NCBI RefSeq assembly: GCF_032854445.1
Contig: NC_088297.1
Coordinates: 22,395,127 to 22,459,126, forward strand
DNA length: 64,000 nt
Direction of reading: 5' to 3'
Source: Liolophura sinensis
Lineage: Eukaryota > Mollusca > Polyplacophora > Chitonida > Chitonidae
Part shown: in pieces, positions 12,349 through 23,986 of the stretch
Layout of the letters: each line of letters opens with the position of its first letter
Position numbering within the stretch: position 1 is the stretch's first letter
Program-made: the position numbers and the translations under genes
The notes under the pieces: generated by a model
Databases searched by the model: none
Seen by the model: only the letters and a program-made list of their open reading frames with translations
What the model was told of the DNA's origin: nothing

Positions 12349-14570
12349 CTTAAAGGACACAAAAACTAGAGTGAATAAATCTAAATGACCCGTACACATG
12401 TTCTTGAAAATTCGGCTGTACATATGCATTATAGGTCATCAAGTACACACTGAGAGCCTTATTTGGTTACATATTGTGCTAAACCTTTTCAACATGGACA
12501 AAGGCCTATGGGCATGTACTTTGTGTACATTACCACAATAGCGATAATCCATTTTTGGCTTGAGTACATTCTCATACCGGCGTGATGTCATGGGCATCGG
12601 TATGATAACAGCCCCCCAACCTGACATGCCGTATACATTAACATAACGGCAATTCTGTAGCTATACCCTACACATTCACATAATGCCCTCGACATAATGC
12701 AGTTAACCGTACATTGAGCTTGCTGTCATGTTCCACAAAACCATTGTTGATTGGAGTAAAAATTGAAAACCTCCTCATAATGCTGTTTTTGGTAATGAAA
12801 GCTAAAAGCAACTCATCCAGTAGTAATGAAAATGGCAAGTAACCCATTAGACGAGGCGTTGTTAACATAAAACGGGACTTCTTCGCCTTTATTCGTGGAG
12901 ATAAAATACAGAAATTTACAGCCTGCAAACATTTGATTAATAATTTACGGCATGGAATAATAGATTGAAGGCGTTCGCATTTGAAAAGTTCTGCGTTGGT
13001 ATTAGTGTATGTGCCGCAGATGACATCTAAAGCTCTATGGGTTTCTATGGCGACACGTATTATACCTTTAACATGTTGTCAGCCATGTAATTACACTAAT
13101 AGCTCTTTGACAAAACCTGTAACTGGAAAATTTCGAGCATTTTAACGGGAGACAAACTGAGAAGCTCTCTACATTTGGTAGTATCATTTTCATCCTCTGA
13201 TGCAGGTATTGTGGAGAGAGAAGTGCTGACAATGTTTTCACATTTGGTTGTGTATTTAAACGACTGATTTTTAACGCATTCACATCAGCAATATGTGCTT
13301 ACAACATGGAGATTCTGATTTATTTGTTGCAAAAATTAAGTTTTACTATTTGAAAGAAAGTTACTAACAGGGTACAGTGTTAGTGTTTTGTGTTGATAGA
13401 GCAGAGGCTGGTTCTAATGCTGCCTCAAGCGCATTTGCCATGGTGACGTATCTCTTTATTATATGTTTTCATGGAAATTACGCCGGGGCACTTTGCGACT
13501 GCTTTGATAAACGGCCTCTTGAGTCTAATAGTTTGTATGAAACTGTCACAATCACGAGGGAAGCAGGAAGCTTTCCTACTCAGTTTGCGGCAATTTTCCA
13601 CATACAAAATCAAGCACTACGTCAGTCTTAGTCTACATTTCACAGCACTGCTTGTTTAAGTATATGAAGGTACGGCTTTCTTTAAAGCACTTATAATCTC
13701 ACTGCTTTACGGCACCGCCATTGTGCGGAAGTCAATCTTGTGCGGTAAAATGAATAGCTCGTTGCATTGTGACATTAAAACGTTAGTGTGATAAACTGAA
13801 TGATAAAGCTGTAACATTTTGTTTACATGCGCCAGTGCTTGTCTTCGTTCAACAAGGGGTGTCTGTGACTGGCATTATGTACATTTCAAGATGGATGTTG
13901 TTTGCGATGAGTTTTAGAAGGGCGAAGTATACTTGTTGGCTCAATCTTGTTTGGCAACACTACAACTGGTGTCGGTATTGGGCCGGCCTGCTAAAAAGGG
14001 AATTCTTCCAGTAGGCTACTGAGGTCACCCAAATAATGTTGAAAATGACGTTAAACCTTACACAAACAAACTATTGAGGCTCCAAACACCCATGGTTTAA
14101 CCCAAGCTCTCTGGTTACATGCTGAATAACCAACTAGCCGTCACAACCTCTCTGGTTTTATGATAAAAAAGAGAAACATTTAGCCGCCATCATTTGAGTG
14201 AAAAATACCGGAATATGGCATTAAAAAAACATCAGAATAAAACCAACAGGTGACGACAAAGATTCCATGTAAGTTCGAGAACCTTTTGTAGTCTTACTAA
14301 AGACCATTTGTGCTCCACAAACAGACACATGTAAATGTTTATCAAAGTTCGTCATTAGTTTGCTAAAATTAGGTCATTTATGCACGTGTTTCTGGCTTTC
14401 CCCAACTACATAAAGGTAAAGAATTAGGTTTAATAGCTATTAGCTACTTTTTAAAATGATAAAAAGAACATTTAAAGTCTTTTATCATCCACAAAACGCA
14501 ATAAGACAACAGATAATGTCTGAGATGACAAGTCGGAAGATTCTTAAAGGATAAAAACAAAACGAACGTG
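12349..14570. other. Unassigned DNA
   Basis: No gene model is supportable. This stretch lies upstream of copy c on its own strand. I could not find a signal-peptide exon or promoter for c here. Confidence 0.35.
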
Positions 14571-14656
14571 TAATGAGCTACTATTTTAGCATTTACTTGA
14601 ACAGTTAGGAAAAAAAAACCTTACTCAGTTAAATTGACAAGAGGCTGTAATTACGT
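14571..14656 (+). repeat. Dispersed repeat X, copy 2 (partial)
   Basis: It shares the ordered blocks GCTACTATTTTAGCATTTAC and TAAATTGACAAGAGG with 35190-35256, and part of them with 9640-9690. Confidence 0.45.
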
Positions 14657-15012
14657 AAAACTATAAGCTCTAATGCTGTGTTCGCTGCTCTGGTTTTACT
14701 CTCTTTGCTGTACGTCTTTAAATAAATATTATCAATACAATAACTGGGTTATTATAAACAATTATGATTTTATAAAAAAAAACTTAATTTCAATGACTGA
14801 TAGTATTTTCATACCTCTGTAAAACGCAATGGTGCAAAGAAATCGTTTTAAATCCAAAAAATGAGTTTGCCGGTGGTTGGACATGTATTACCTCAAACTG
14901 AATGGCGATACCTGGAATAAGGGAAAGTTAAAGTGTAAGACATCACCTGGTCATTGTCTATTTTCAATGGCAGGGTAGAACTAAAAAGTGTCTATCCAAG
15001 AAACTATCCCAA

Positions 15013-15190
15013 TTACCCTTGCCAATTTTCTGTTATGTCCTGTAACATTTTCATCAGATCACAAAGAATAATAACCCCGCATAACGAAAACGTAACGACC
15101 ATAAACGACACACCAAAATTTGCGAGCGATTTCCTTTCATATGTCTCAGATATATATTTTCTGTTTTCCTTTGTCCGATTTTTTATGTCC
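15013..15190 (-). pseudogene. C-terminal remnant of the FTP-lectin-like transmembrane family (copy d)
   Basis: Minus strand, ending at TAA 15013-15015. It translates without interruption as DIKNRTKENRKYIS, then YERKSLANFGVSF, a hydrophobic stretch MVVTFSLCGVIILCD and a tail KMLQDITENWQG. This aligns residue for residue with the juxtamembrane, membrane and tail of the intact protein at 50625-53971. Everything upstream (lectin, stalk, CCC motif) is absent. The homology ends within a few bases of where the 56-bp minisatellite begins at about 15195, so the array or the event that founded it replaced the rest of the gene. Confidence 0.8.
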
Positions 15191-15194
15191 GTCA

Positions 15195-18100
15195 GTACCG
15201 GTACCTAATATACACGGACAAATCAGCGTTACTGTACTGGTACACCATGTACATTGACACGACACCAGTACTGTAGCGGTGCGGTATCAGTACCAGTACC
15301 TCGTATACAGAGGCACATCAGCAGTGTTGTAGCGTTGCGGTATCAATACCGGTACCTCATATACACAGACACATCAGCAGTGCTGTAGCGGTGCGGTATC
15401 AATACCGGTTCTTCATATACACGGACACATCAGCAGTGCTGTAGTGGTGCGGTGTCAATACCGGTACCTCGCATACACACACACATCAGCAGTACTGTAG
15501 CGGTGCGGTATTAATACCGGTTCCTCATATACACGGACACATCAGCAGTGCTGTAGCGGTGCGGTATCAGTACCGGTACCTCGCATACACACACACATCA
15601 GCAGTACTGTAGCGTTGCGGTATCAATACCGGTACCTCATATACACAGACACATCAGTAGTGCTGTAGCTGTGCATTATCACTACCGGTACCTCATATAC
15701 ACGGACACATCGGCAGTGCTGTAGCGTTGCGGTATCAGTACCGGTACCTCATATATACCGATGCATCAACAGTACTGTACTGTTATATCATCTACGCTGA
15801 CACAAAACTAGTACTGGCCATTATCCCTAGTACACGGACAAAACACCAGCACTGTCTCAGTATTTCATCAACTCATACATACACACATCCATGCACTGGT
15901 ACCTCATACACACGGATACATCAACAGTACTGTAGCAGTGCGGTATCAGTACCTGTACCTCGTATACACAGACACATCAGCAGTACTGTTGCGGTGTGGT
16001 GTCAATACCGGTACCTCATAAACATAGACACATCAGCAGTGATGTAGCGGTGCGGTATCAATACCGGTACCTCGTATACACAGACACATCAGCAGTGCTG
16101 TAGCTGTGCGGTATCAATAGTGGTACCTCGTATACATAGACACATCAACAGTACTGTAGCGTTGCGGTATGAATACCGGTATTGCGTATACACAGACACA
16201 TCAGCAGTGATGTAGCGTTGCGGTATCAATACCGGTACCTCGTATACACGGACACATCAGCAGTGCTGTAGCGTTGCGGTATTATTAGCGGTACCTCGTA
16301 TACACGGACACATCAGCAGTGCTGTAGCGGTGCGGTATCAATACCGGTACCTCGTATACATAGGCACATTAGCGGTACTGTTGCGGTACGGTATCAATAC
16401 CGGTACCTCATATACATAGACACATCAGCAGTGCTGTAGCGGTGCCGTATCAGTAGTGATACCTGATACACCCAGACACATCAGCAGTACTGTAGCGGTG
16501 CGGTATCAATACCGGTACTTCATATACACTGACACATCGGCAGTGCTGTAGGCGTGCGGTATCAATACCGGTACCTCATATACACGGACACATCAGCAGT
16601 ACTGTAGCGATGCGGTGTCAATACCGGTACCTCATATATACATCAACAGTACTGTACTGGTATATCATCTACGCTGACACAAAACCAGTACTGTGCATAA
16701 TTCCTGGTACACGGACACAACACCAGCACTGTTCCAGTATTTCATAAGCACATACATACATACATCCATGCACTGGTACCTCATACACACGGATACATCA
16801 ACAGTGCTGAACCGGTGCGGTGTCAATACCGGTATCTCTTGTACAGACACATCAGCAGTGCTGTAGCGGTGCGGTATTAAAACCGGTACCTCATATACTT
16901 AGACACATCAGCAGTGCTGTAGCGGTGCGGTATCAATACCGATACCTCGTATACACAGACATATCAGCAGTGCTGTAGCGGTGCGGTATAAATACCGGTA
17001 CCTCATATACACAGACACATCAGCAGTGCTATAGCGGTGCGGTATCACTACCGATACCTCGTATACACAGACACATCAGCAGTGCTGTAGGGGTGCGTTA
17101 TCAATACCGGTACCTCATATACATAGACACATCAGCAGTGCTATAGCGATGCGGTATCACTACCGATACCTCGTATACACAGACACATCAGCAGTGCTGT
17201 AGCGGTGCGGTATTAATACCAGTACCTCGTATACACAGACACATCAGCGGTACTGTAGCGGTGCGGTATCAATACCGGTACCTCATATACACGGATACAT
17301 CATCAGTGCTGTAGAGGTGCGGTATGAATACCGGTACCTTGTATACACAAACACGTCAGCAGTACTGTAGCGGTGCGGTATCAATACCGGTACCTCATAT
17401 ATACTGATACATCAACAGTAATGTACTGGTATATCATCTACGCTGACACAAAACCAGTACTGTCCATTTTTCCTGGAACATGGACACATCAGCAGTACTG
17501 TAGCGGTATTTCATAAGCACATACATACATACATCCATGCACTGGTACCTCATACACACGGATACATCAACTGTGCTGTAGCTGTGCGGTGTCAATACCG
17601 GTACCTCTTGTACAGACACATCAGCAGTGCTGTAGCGGTGCAGTATCAATACTGGTACCTCATATACATAGACACATCAGCTGTGCTGTAGCGGTGCGGT
17701 ATCAATACCGATACCTCGTACACACAGACACATCAGCAGTGCTGTAGCGGTGCGTTATCAATACCGGTAGCTCACATACATAGACACATCAGCAGTGCTG
17801 TAGTGGTGCCGTATCAATATCGGTACCTCATATACATAGACACATCAGCAGTACTGTAGCTGTGCGGTATCAATATCGGTACCTCATATACATAGACACA
17901 TCAGCAGTGCTGTAGCTGTGCGGTATCAATATCGGTACCTCATATACATAGACACATCAGCAGTACTGTAGCGTTGCGGTATTAGTACCGGTACCTCATA
18001 TACACAGACACATCAGCAGTGCTGTAGCGATGCCGTATTAGTTCAGGTACCTCATACACACAAACACATCAGCAGTACTGTAGCAGTGCGGTATCAATAC

Positions 18101-20060
18101 CGGTAGCTCATGTACATAGACACATCAGCAGTGCTGTAGCGGTGCGGTATCAATACTGGTACGTTGTATACACAGACACATTAGCAGTGCTGTAGCGGTG
18201 CGGTATCAATACCGCTACCTCATATACATAGACACATCAACAGTGATTTAGCGGTGCGGTATCAACACCGGTAGCTCATGTACATAGACACATCAGCAGT
18301 GCTGTAGCGGTGCGGTATCAATACTGGTACGTTGTATACACAGACAGATCAGCAGTACTGTAGCGGTGCGGTATCAATACCGGTACATTATATACATAGA
18401 CACATCAGCAGTGCTGTAGCGGTGCCGTATCAATACTGGTACCTTGTATACAGAGGCACATCAGCAGTGTTGTAGCGGTGCGGTATCTGTAATGGTACCT
18501 CATATACACAGACACATCAGCAGCACTGTAGCGGTGCGGTATCAATACCGGTACCTCGTATATACTGATACATCAACAGTACTGTACTGGTATATCATCT
18601 ACGCTGACACAAAACCAGTACTGTCCATTATTCCTGGCACACGGACACATCAGCAGTACTGTAGCGGTATTTCATAAGCACATACATACATACATCCATG
18701 CACTGGTACCTCATACACACAAACACATCAGCTGTGCTGTAACGGTGCAGTGTCAGTCCCGGTACCTTTAATACACAGACACATCAGCAGTGCTGTAGCG
18801 GTGCGGTATCAATACGGGCACCTCATACACAGAGACACATCACCAGTACTGTATTGGTACCTTCTATACAGGAACACATGAACATTAGTGTGGCGGTGCT
18901 GTATTAGTATCGGTACTTCATATACACGGATACATCAGCAGTGCTGTAGCGGTGCGGTGTCAACACCAGTACCTCATATACACAGACACATCAGAAGTAC
19001 TCTAGCGGTGCGATATCAGTATCGATACCTCATATATACATTAACAGTACTGTACTGGTATATCATCTACGCTGACACAAAATCAGTACTGTCCATTTTT
19101 CCTGGAACATGGTCACAACACCACCACTGTCCAAGTATTTCATAAGCACATACATACATACATCCATGCACTGGTACCTCATAAACACGGATACATCAAC
19201 TGTGCTGTAGCTGTGCGGTGTCAATGCCGGTACCTCTTGTACAGACACATCATCAGTGCTGTAGCGGTGCGGTATCAATACTGGTACCTCATATACATAG
19301 ACACATCAGCAGTGCTGTAGCTGTGCGGTGTCAATACCGGTACCTCTTGTACAGACACATCATCAGTGCTGTAGCGGTGCGGTATCAATACTGATACCTC
19401 GTATACACAGACACATCAGCAGTGCTGTAGCGGTGCGGTATCAATACCGGTATCTCATATACATGGACACATCAGCAGTGCTGTAGCGGTGCGGTGTCAA
19501 TACCAGTACCTCATATACACAGACACATCAGAAGTACTCTAGCGGTGCGATGTCAGTATCGGTACCTCATACACACAGACGGTACTTCCTATAGGGTGGC
19601 GGTGCGGTATCAATATCGGTACCTCATATACACGGATACATCAACAGTACTGTAGCGGTGCGGTGTCAATACTGGTACCTCATATGCATAGACACATCAG
19701 CAGTGCTTTAGCGGTGCGGTATCAATACCGGTACCTCATACACAGAGAAACATCACCAGTACTGTAACGGTACCTCCTATAGTGTGGCGGTGCGGTATCA
19801 ATATTGGTACCTCAAATACACGGATATATTAACAGTACTGTAGCAGTGCGTTATCAATACCGGTACCTTGTATATACCGATACATCAACAGTACTGTACT
19901 TGTATATCATCTACGCTGACACAAAACCAGTACTGTCCATTACTCCTGGTACACGGACACTTTACCAGTACTATAACGGTACTTTCTATAGTGTAGCGGT
20001 GCGGTATCAGTATCGGTACGTCATACACACGGATACATCAACAGCACTGTAGCAGTGCGT
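15195..20060. repeat. 56-bp minisatellite with longer variant blocks
   Basis: A tandem array of a unit of about 56 bp, roughly 80 copies. Each unit contains the palindrome GGTACC, the motif CACATCAGCAGT and a 17-bp block GGTGCGGTATCAATACC whose arms GGTAT/ATACC form a dyad. Five longer variants carry a TATCATCTACGCTGACACA segment and a run of CATA repeats before ATGCACTGGTACC. The ATGCACTGGT landmark of these variants lies at 15891, 16768, 17537, 18698 and 19166. They mark an irregular higher-order organisation. Short open frames here follow from the repetition and are not genes. Confidence 0.95.
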
Positions 20061-20345
20061 TATCAAAAACCAGCACCTCATATGCACACACTCAACAGCA
20101 GTAGTGTACTGGTACATTCTATACGCTGACACATAGGCAGTACTGTACTCGTACCTCATATACGCCGATACAACAGCATTACTGTACTGGTGCATCATCA
20201 GTACAAGTACGTCATATACACGGACACAACAACAAAACTGTACTGATAGATCACATACAATAACATAGCGGCAAAAGTACCGGTACCTCATATATAAGGA
20301 ACCCATCAGCACTACTAGTCTAGCTCATCTTTACTATAATATAGT
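20060..20345. repeat. Transition zone between 56-bp and 39-bp repeats
   Basis: Units here are irregular. Some still have a GGTACC-type centre, and the 17-bp block becomes degenerate or absent. The zone separates the two ordered arrays. Confidence 0.7.
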
Positions 20346-21332
20346 GGTACATCATCAGTACTGGTACATGATATACACTATAACAACAGCAGTACTGTAC
20401 TTTTATATGATATACACGGATACAACAGCAGTAGGGCATCGGAACATTATATACACTGACACAACAGCAGTAGGGCATTGGAACATTATATACACGGACA
20501 CAACAGCAGTGCTGGTCTTGTACATCATATTACGCTGAGGCAACAGCAATACTGTACTGGTACAATCCATATACGCTGAGACAAAAGCAATACAGTACTG
20601 GTACATGACATCCGCTGACACAACAGTAATACTGTACTAGTACATGACATACGCGACACGACAGCAGTACTGTACTGGTACATCATATACACTGACACAA
20701 CAGCAGTACTGTACTGGTACATCATATACACTGACACAACAGCAGTACTGTACTGGTACATCATATACACTGACACAACAGGCAGTACTGTACTGGTACA
20801 TCATATACGCTGAGACAAAAGCAATACTGTACTGGTACATGACATTCGCTGACACAACAGTAATACTGTACTAGTACATGACATACGCCGACACGACAGC
20901 AGTACTGCACTGGTACATCATATACACTGACACAACAGCAGCACTGTACTGGTACATCATATACACTGACACAACAGCAGTACTGTACTGGTACATCATA
21001 TACGCTGAGACAAAAGCAATACTGTACTGGTACATGACATTCGCTGACACAACAGTAATACTGTACTAGTACATGACATACGCCGACACGACAGCAGTAC
21101 TGCACTGGTACATCATATACACTGACACAACAGCAGTACTGTACTGGTACGTCATATACGCTGACACAACAGCAGTACTGTACTGGTACATCATATACGC
21201 TGAGACAAAAGCAATACTGTACTGGTACATGACATTCGCTGACACAACAGTAATACTGTACTGGTACATGACATACGCCGACACGACAGCAGTACTGTAC
21301 TGGTACATCATATACATTGACATAACAGCTGT
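20345..21332. repeat. 39-bp minisatellite with a 195-bp higher-order unit
   Basis: A tandem array of a 39-bp unit (core ACAGCAGTACTGTACTGG, then TACATCATATACACTGACAC). From about 20800 a higher-order unit of five monomers is visible. The variant GCTGAGACAAAAGCAATACT recurs at 20809, 21004 and 21199, exactly 195 bp apart. Because 39 is divisible by three, every frame reads a 13-residue peptide repeat on both strands (for example YTDTTAVLYWYII on plus). This explains the overlapping open frames without a gene. Confidence 0.95.
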
Positions 21333-21382
21333 GTTAGAGCTGAATGTTGGCAAATTCTGCTATAGTCTTTTTCCTTTTACGG

Positions 21383-21610
21383 GTGGTCTCCGTAGCTCAG
21401 TCGGTTAGCGCACTTGCGCAACGTAATGACCCAGAAGCCTCTGACCAATGCGGTCGCTGTGAGTTCGTCCAGCTCATGCTGGCTTCCTCTCCTGCCGTCA
21501 GTGGGAAGGTGTGGCAACAACTTGCGGATGGCAGTGGGTTTACCTCGGGCTGTGCCCGGTTTCCTCCAAGCATAACGCTGGCCGCCAATCAAATAAAAAA
21601 AATAAATCAA
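21383..21610 (+). repeat. SINE family 1, near full length
   Basis: tRNA-like head CTCCGTAGCTCAGTCGGTTAG (A-box-like), GTGAGTTCGTCC (B-box-like), body with CTGGCTTCCTCTCCTGCCGT and GTGCCCGGTTTCCTCC, then GCTGGCCGCC joined directly to AATCAAATAAAA. About 50 bp of the usual 3' body (the TACGGCGTAAAACACC part) has been lost. It inserted right beside the end of the 39-bp array. Confidence 0.88.
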
Positions 21611-22428
21611 TATATTCAGATGTCTGTGAACTAGTGTAGAAAATGCAGTTAGAATACTTTCTTCAATTCATAATGTTAAAATCCATAAGCTTAGTTTCGA
21701 CACCAAGATCTCAATGCCTCGGGTCACGTTATATTTATTCAAAAGCAAGTTGCTTGCTGGACAATGGCGTGAAGAGTGATTTGTTTTAAACTGGCTGAAC
21801 CAACCAGCGGTTAGAACAATCCCCAGGCTGTAACACAGCACAAGTGGTACAGACAAAATCTAAGCATACCAGTGGTTTAATTTTTACGCAGGCAGATACC
21901 CTGCTGGTTGTGCTCTAACGTGTAGGACATACTCCTTACAGGGCATGCGCCGCTCATTACGCACGGGTTACATCAGGGCCACCACTGGAAAAGACTAACC
22001 CTTGCAGCCGTTGCGATGCACGTAGAAGGAGAAGAAAACATAAAAATAAAGTCAAATTAAGATGATAGAGCATCAAAACTTATTTGCAAATATGATCTGC
22101 AATATATTTTTGACTTTTGTTCTTTTGGGGAAGATTTGTTTAAAACATATTTTGTATGGTCGGTATTGGGGCAAGCTCTTGGTATTTACCGTCTTTACAT
22201 AATAATTTGCTAAATAAAGACATGCTGCTTGTCTAAAAAAGTTATTAGAATGTAATTTTGTAGTTTATATCCAAAGCTTTAGTATGATTTAGTATAATGT
22301 ATTGTTAGGAAAGAAAAGTTGAAACAGAGTTTTTCCTGCCATGACTTCTAGCTTTGATTTCTGCTGCGAAATGCGGTTTATTGTGTGGAGCGTAAAGTCA
22401 GTTTGATGATTTTCTGCCTGCCTCATGT
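21611..22428. other. Unassigned DNA
   Basis: Nothing recognisable. AT-rich, with no conserved frame. Confidence 0.4.
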
Positions 22429-23475
22429 AAACCACCATCCGCGCAAATGTGGTTCCATTCTCCTTAATGTCGACCACCATCCTCCCAAATGCAGGCCAAC
22501 TTCTTCACAAATGGTACCTCATTAATGTAGACCGCCATTCTTACAAATACTCGACCATCATCCTCCCAATGTAGAATCCTTGCATCCAGCCTTGCAAATG
22601 CAGACCAACATACTAACTAATGCCGAAAGGACCTCGGTAATGTAGACCTCCATCCTACACAAATGCAGACCATCATCCTCACTGATACAGATCGTCATTC
22701 TCGCAAATATAGACCAAAAATCCCTCACTGATGTAGACCACCCAATTCACAAATATAGACCAATCATCCTCACTAATGCAGCGCTCCATCCTTGCAAATG
22801 TACCCTAGCCTTCTCACCAATGTTGAACACTCCTTTCACTAAAGCAGACCATAATCATCACTAATATATGTCACAATTCTCACCAATGTCGACCACCATC
22901 CTCGCAAATGTAGACCACCACCTTCGCAAATGTAGTCTACTATTTTCAGTAATGTACATCACCATTACTGCAATTGCAAACCACTATCCTCACTATTGTT
23001 CACTACCATCCGCGAAATGTAGACCACTATCTTCACGTAAGTAGACCACCATTCTCACTAACGTAGATTGTAATTTTTACTAAGTGAGACTAGGGGGCCC
23101 TCCGTGGCTCAGCTGGTTAGCGCGCTCGCGCAGCGTTATGACCCAGAAACGTCTAACCAATGCGGTCGCTGTGAGTTCAAGTCCAGCTCATGCTGGCCTC
23201 CTCTCCGGTTGTACGTAGGACGGGCTGCCAGCTACCTGCAGATGGTTGTTTCCTCCCACTATAATGCTGGTCGCCGTCGTATTCTTGAGTACGGCGTAAA
23301 ACACCAATCAAGTAAATATATTACTGAGACTACCAATTCAGTAAATAATCACTAATAAAGACAAACATCTTCACTAAAGCAGACCACCATCCTCATTGCT
23401 GTAGACCATTGTCCTCACTTATAAAGACTACCATTCTCAGAAATGTAGACCTACATCTTCACCTGTCTTGAACAC
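22429..23475. repeat. Degenerate short tandem repeat, GTAGACCACCATC type, split by a SINE
   Basis: Loose tandem copies of about 25 bp (core AATGTAGACCACCATCCTC, with CACAAATG or CACTAATG spacers) run through 22429-23090 and resume at 23340-23475. The SINE at 23094-23325 lies between the two halves, so it probably inserted into an existing array. Unit length varies and copies are strongly diverged, suggesting an old array. Confidence 0.8.
23094..23325 (+). repeat. SINE family 1, near full length
   Basis: Head CCGTGGCTCAGCTGGTTAGC, B-box-like GTGAGTTCAAGTCCAGC, body, and the tail TACGGCGTAAAACACCAATC followed by AAGTAAATA. A short segment around 'gtgggtttcccccgggctctgccc' of fuller copies is missing. 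It sits inside a degenerate tandem repeat. Confidence 0.9.
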
Positions 23476-23650
23476 CATCGTCTCATTCCAACACTGAGGA
23501 CAGCCTTATGAAATTCACCAGGAGAGGCAAATACCACTGAGAGATGGTCGATAAAATACACTCCAAACACTTCCGACAGGCCTCCTTACACAACAACAAC
23601 GCTGAATAACGTTGCCCCGCCACGTCCTTCAAGTTCAAGGATTTCTTCAC

Positions 23651-23986
23651 CAGCAGTAAATTTGAAGAAAGCGAAGTTTGAAGGTAAGTCGTTAGGTCTT
23701 TTATTGTCCGATACAGTACAGTTGAAGAAGCCATGCCTGAGATGGAAGTAGTGTCGTCTGTCTTCATGGATCCCACCGCTTCCACCATTTTTTATACAAA
23801 CCTTGCCACATAACTGTTTCAGGCCCTGAGCAATTCGGGAGTTACTTGCAGCAGCGATTTCACATGCTGTGAGATCAGACTTTATGCAATTGATGTGCAC
23901 GTAACCGAACAGCTGAGAATAGCTCACACTGTAATTTGGAAGGAATATAAGAGTGTTTTCCGAGGTAAAAGATATTACATAACCAG
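23651..23986 (-). CDS. Probable internal exon of an unrecognised gene (112 codons)
   Basis: Minus strand. A pyrimidine-rich tract ending TTTGTTGTAG gives a convincing acceptor before base 23986. The frame then runs for 336 bp to a plausible donor (ACTGCTG, then GTGAAG) at 23651. Both boundaries are phase 1, the arrangement typical of shuffled extracellular-domain exons. The product starts GYVISFTSENTLIF and includes HINCIKSDLTACE, LCGKVCIKNGG and FFNCTV (five cysteines). I do not recognise the domain. The frame can also be read from an upstream ATG at 24026 as if it had a signal peptide, but that hydrophobic start is the translated pyrimidine tract. Neighbouring exons were not found, so it could be an orphan exon or a relic. 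Confidence 0.45.

Noticed and set aside
20344-21408. Overlapping open frames on both strands with a YTDTTAVLYWYII-type repeat
   Set aside because: The 39-bp unit is divisible by three and stop-free, so all frames appear coding. There is no start context or non-repeat domain.
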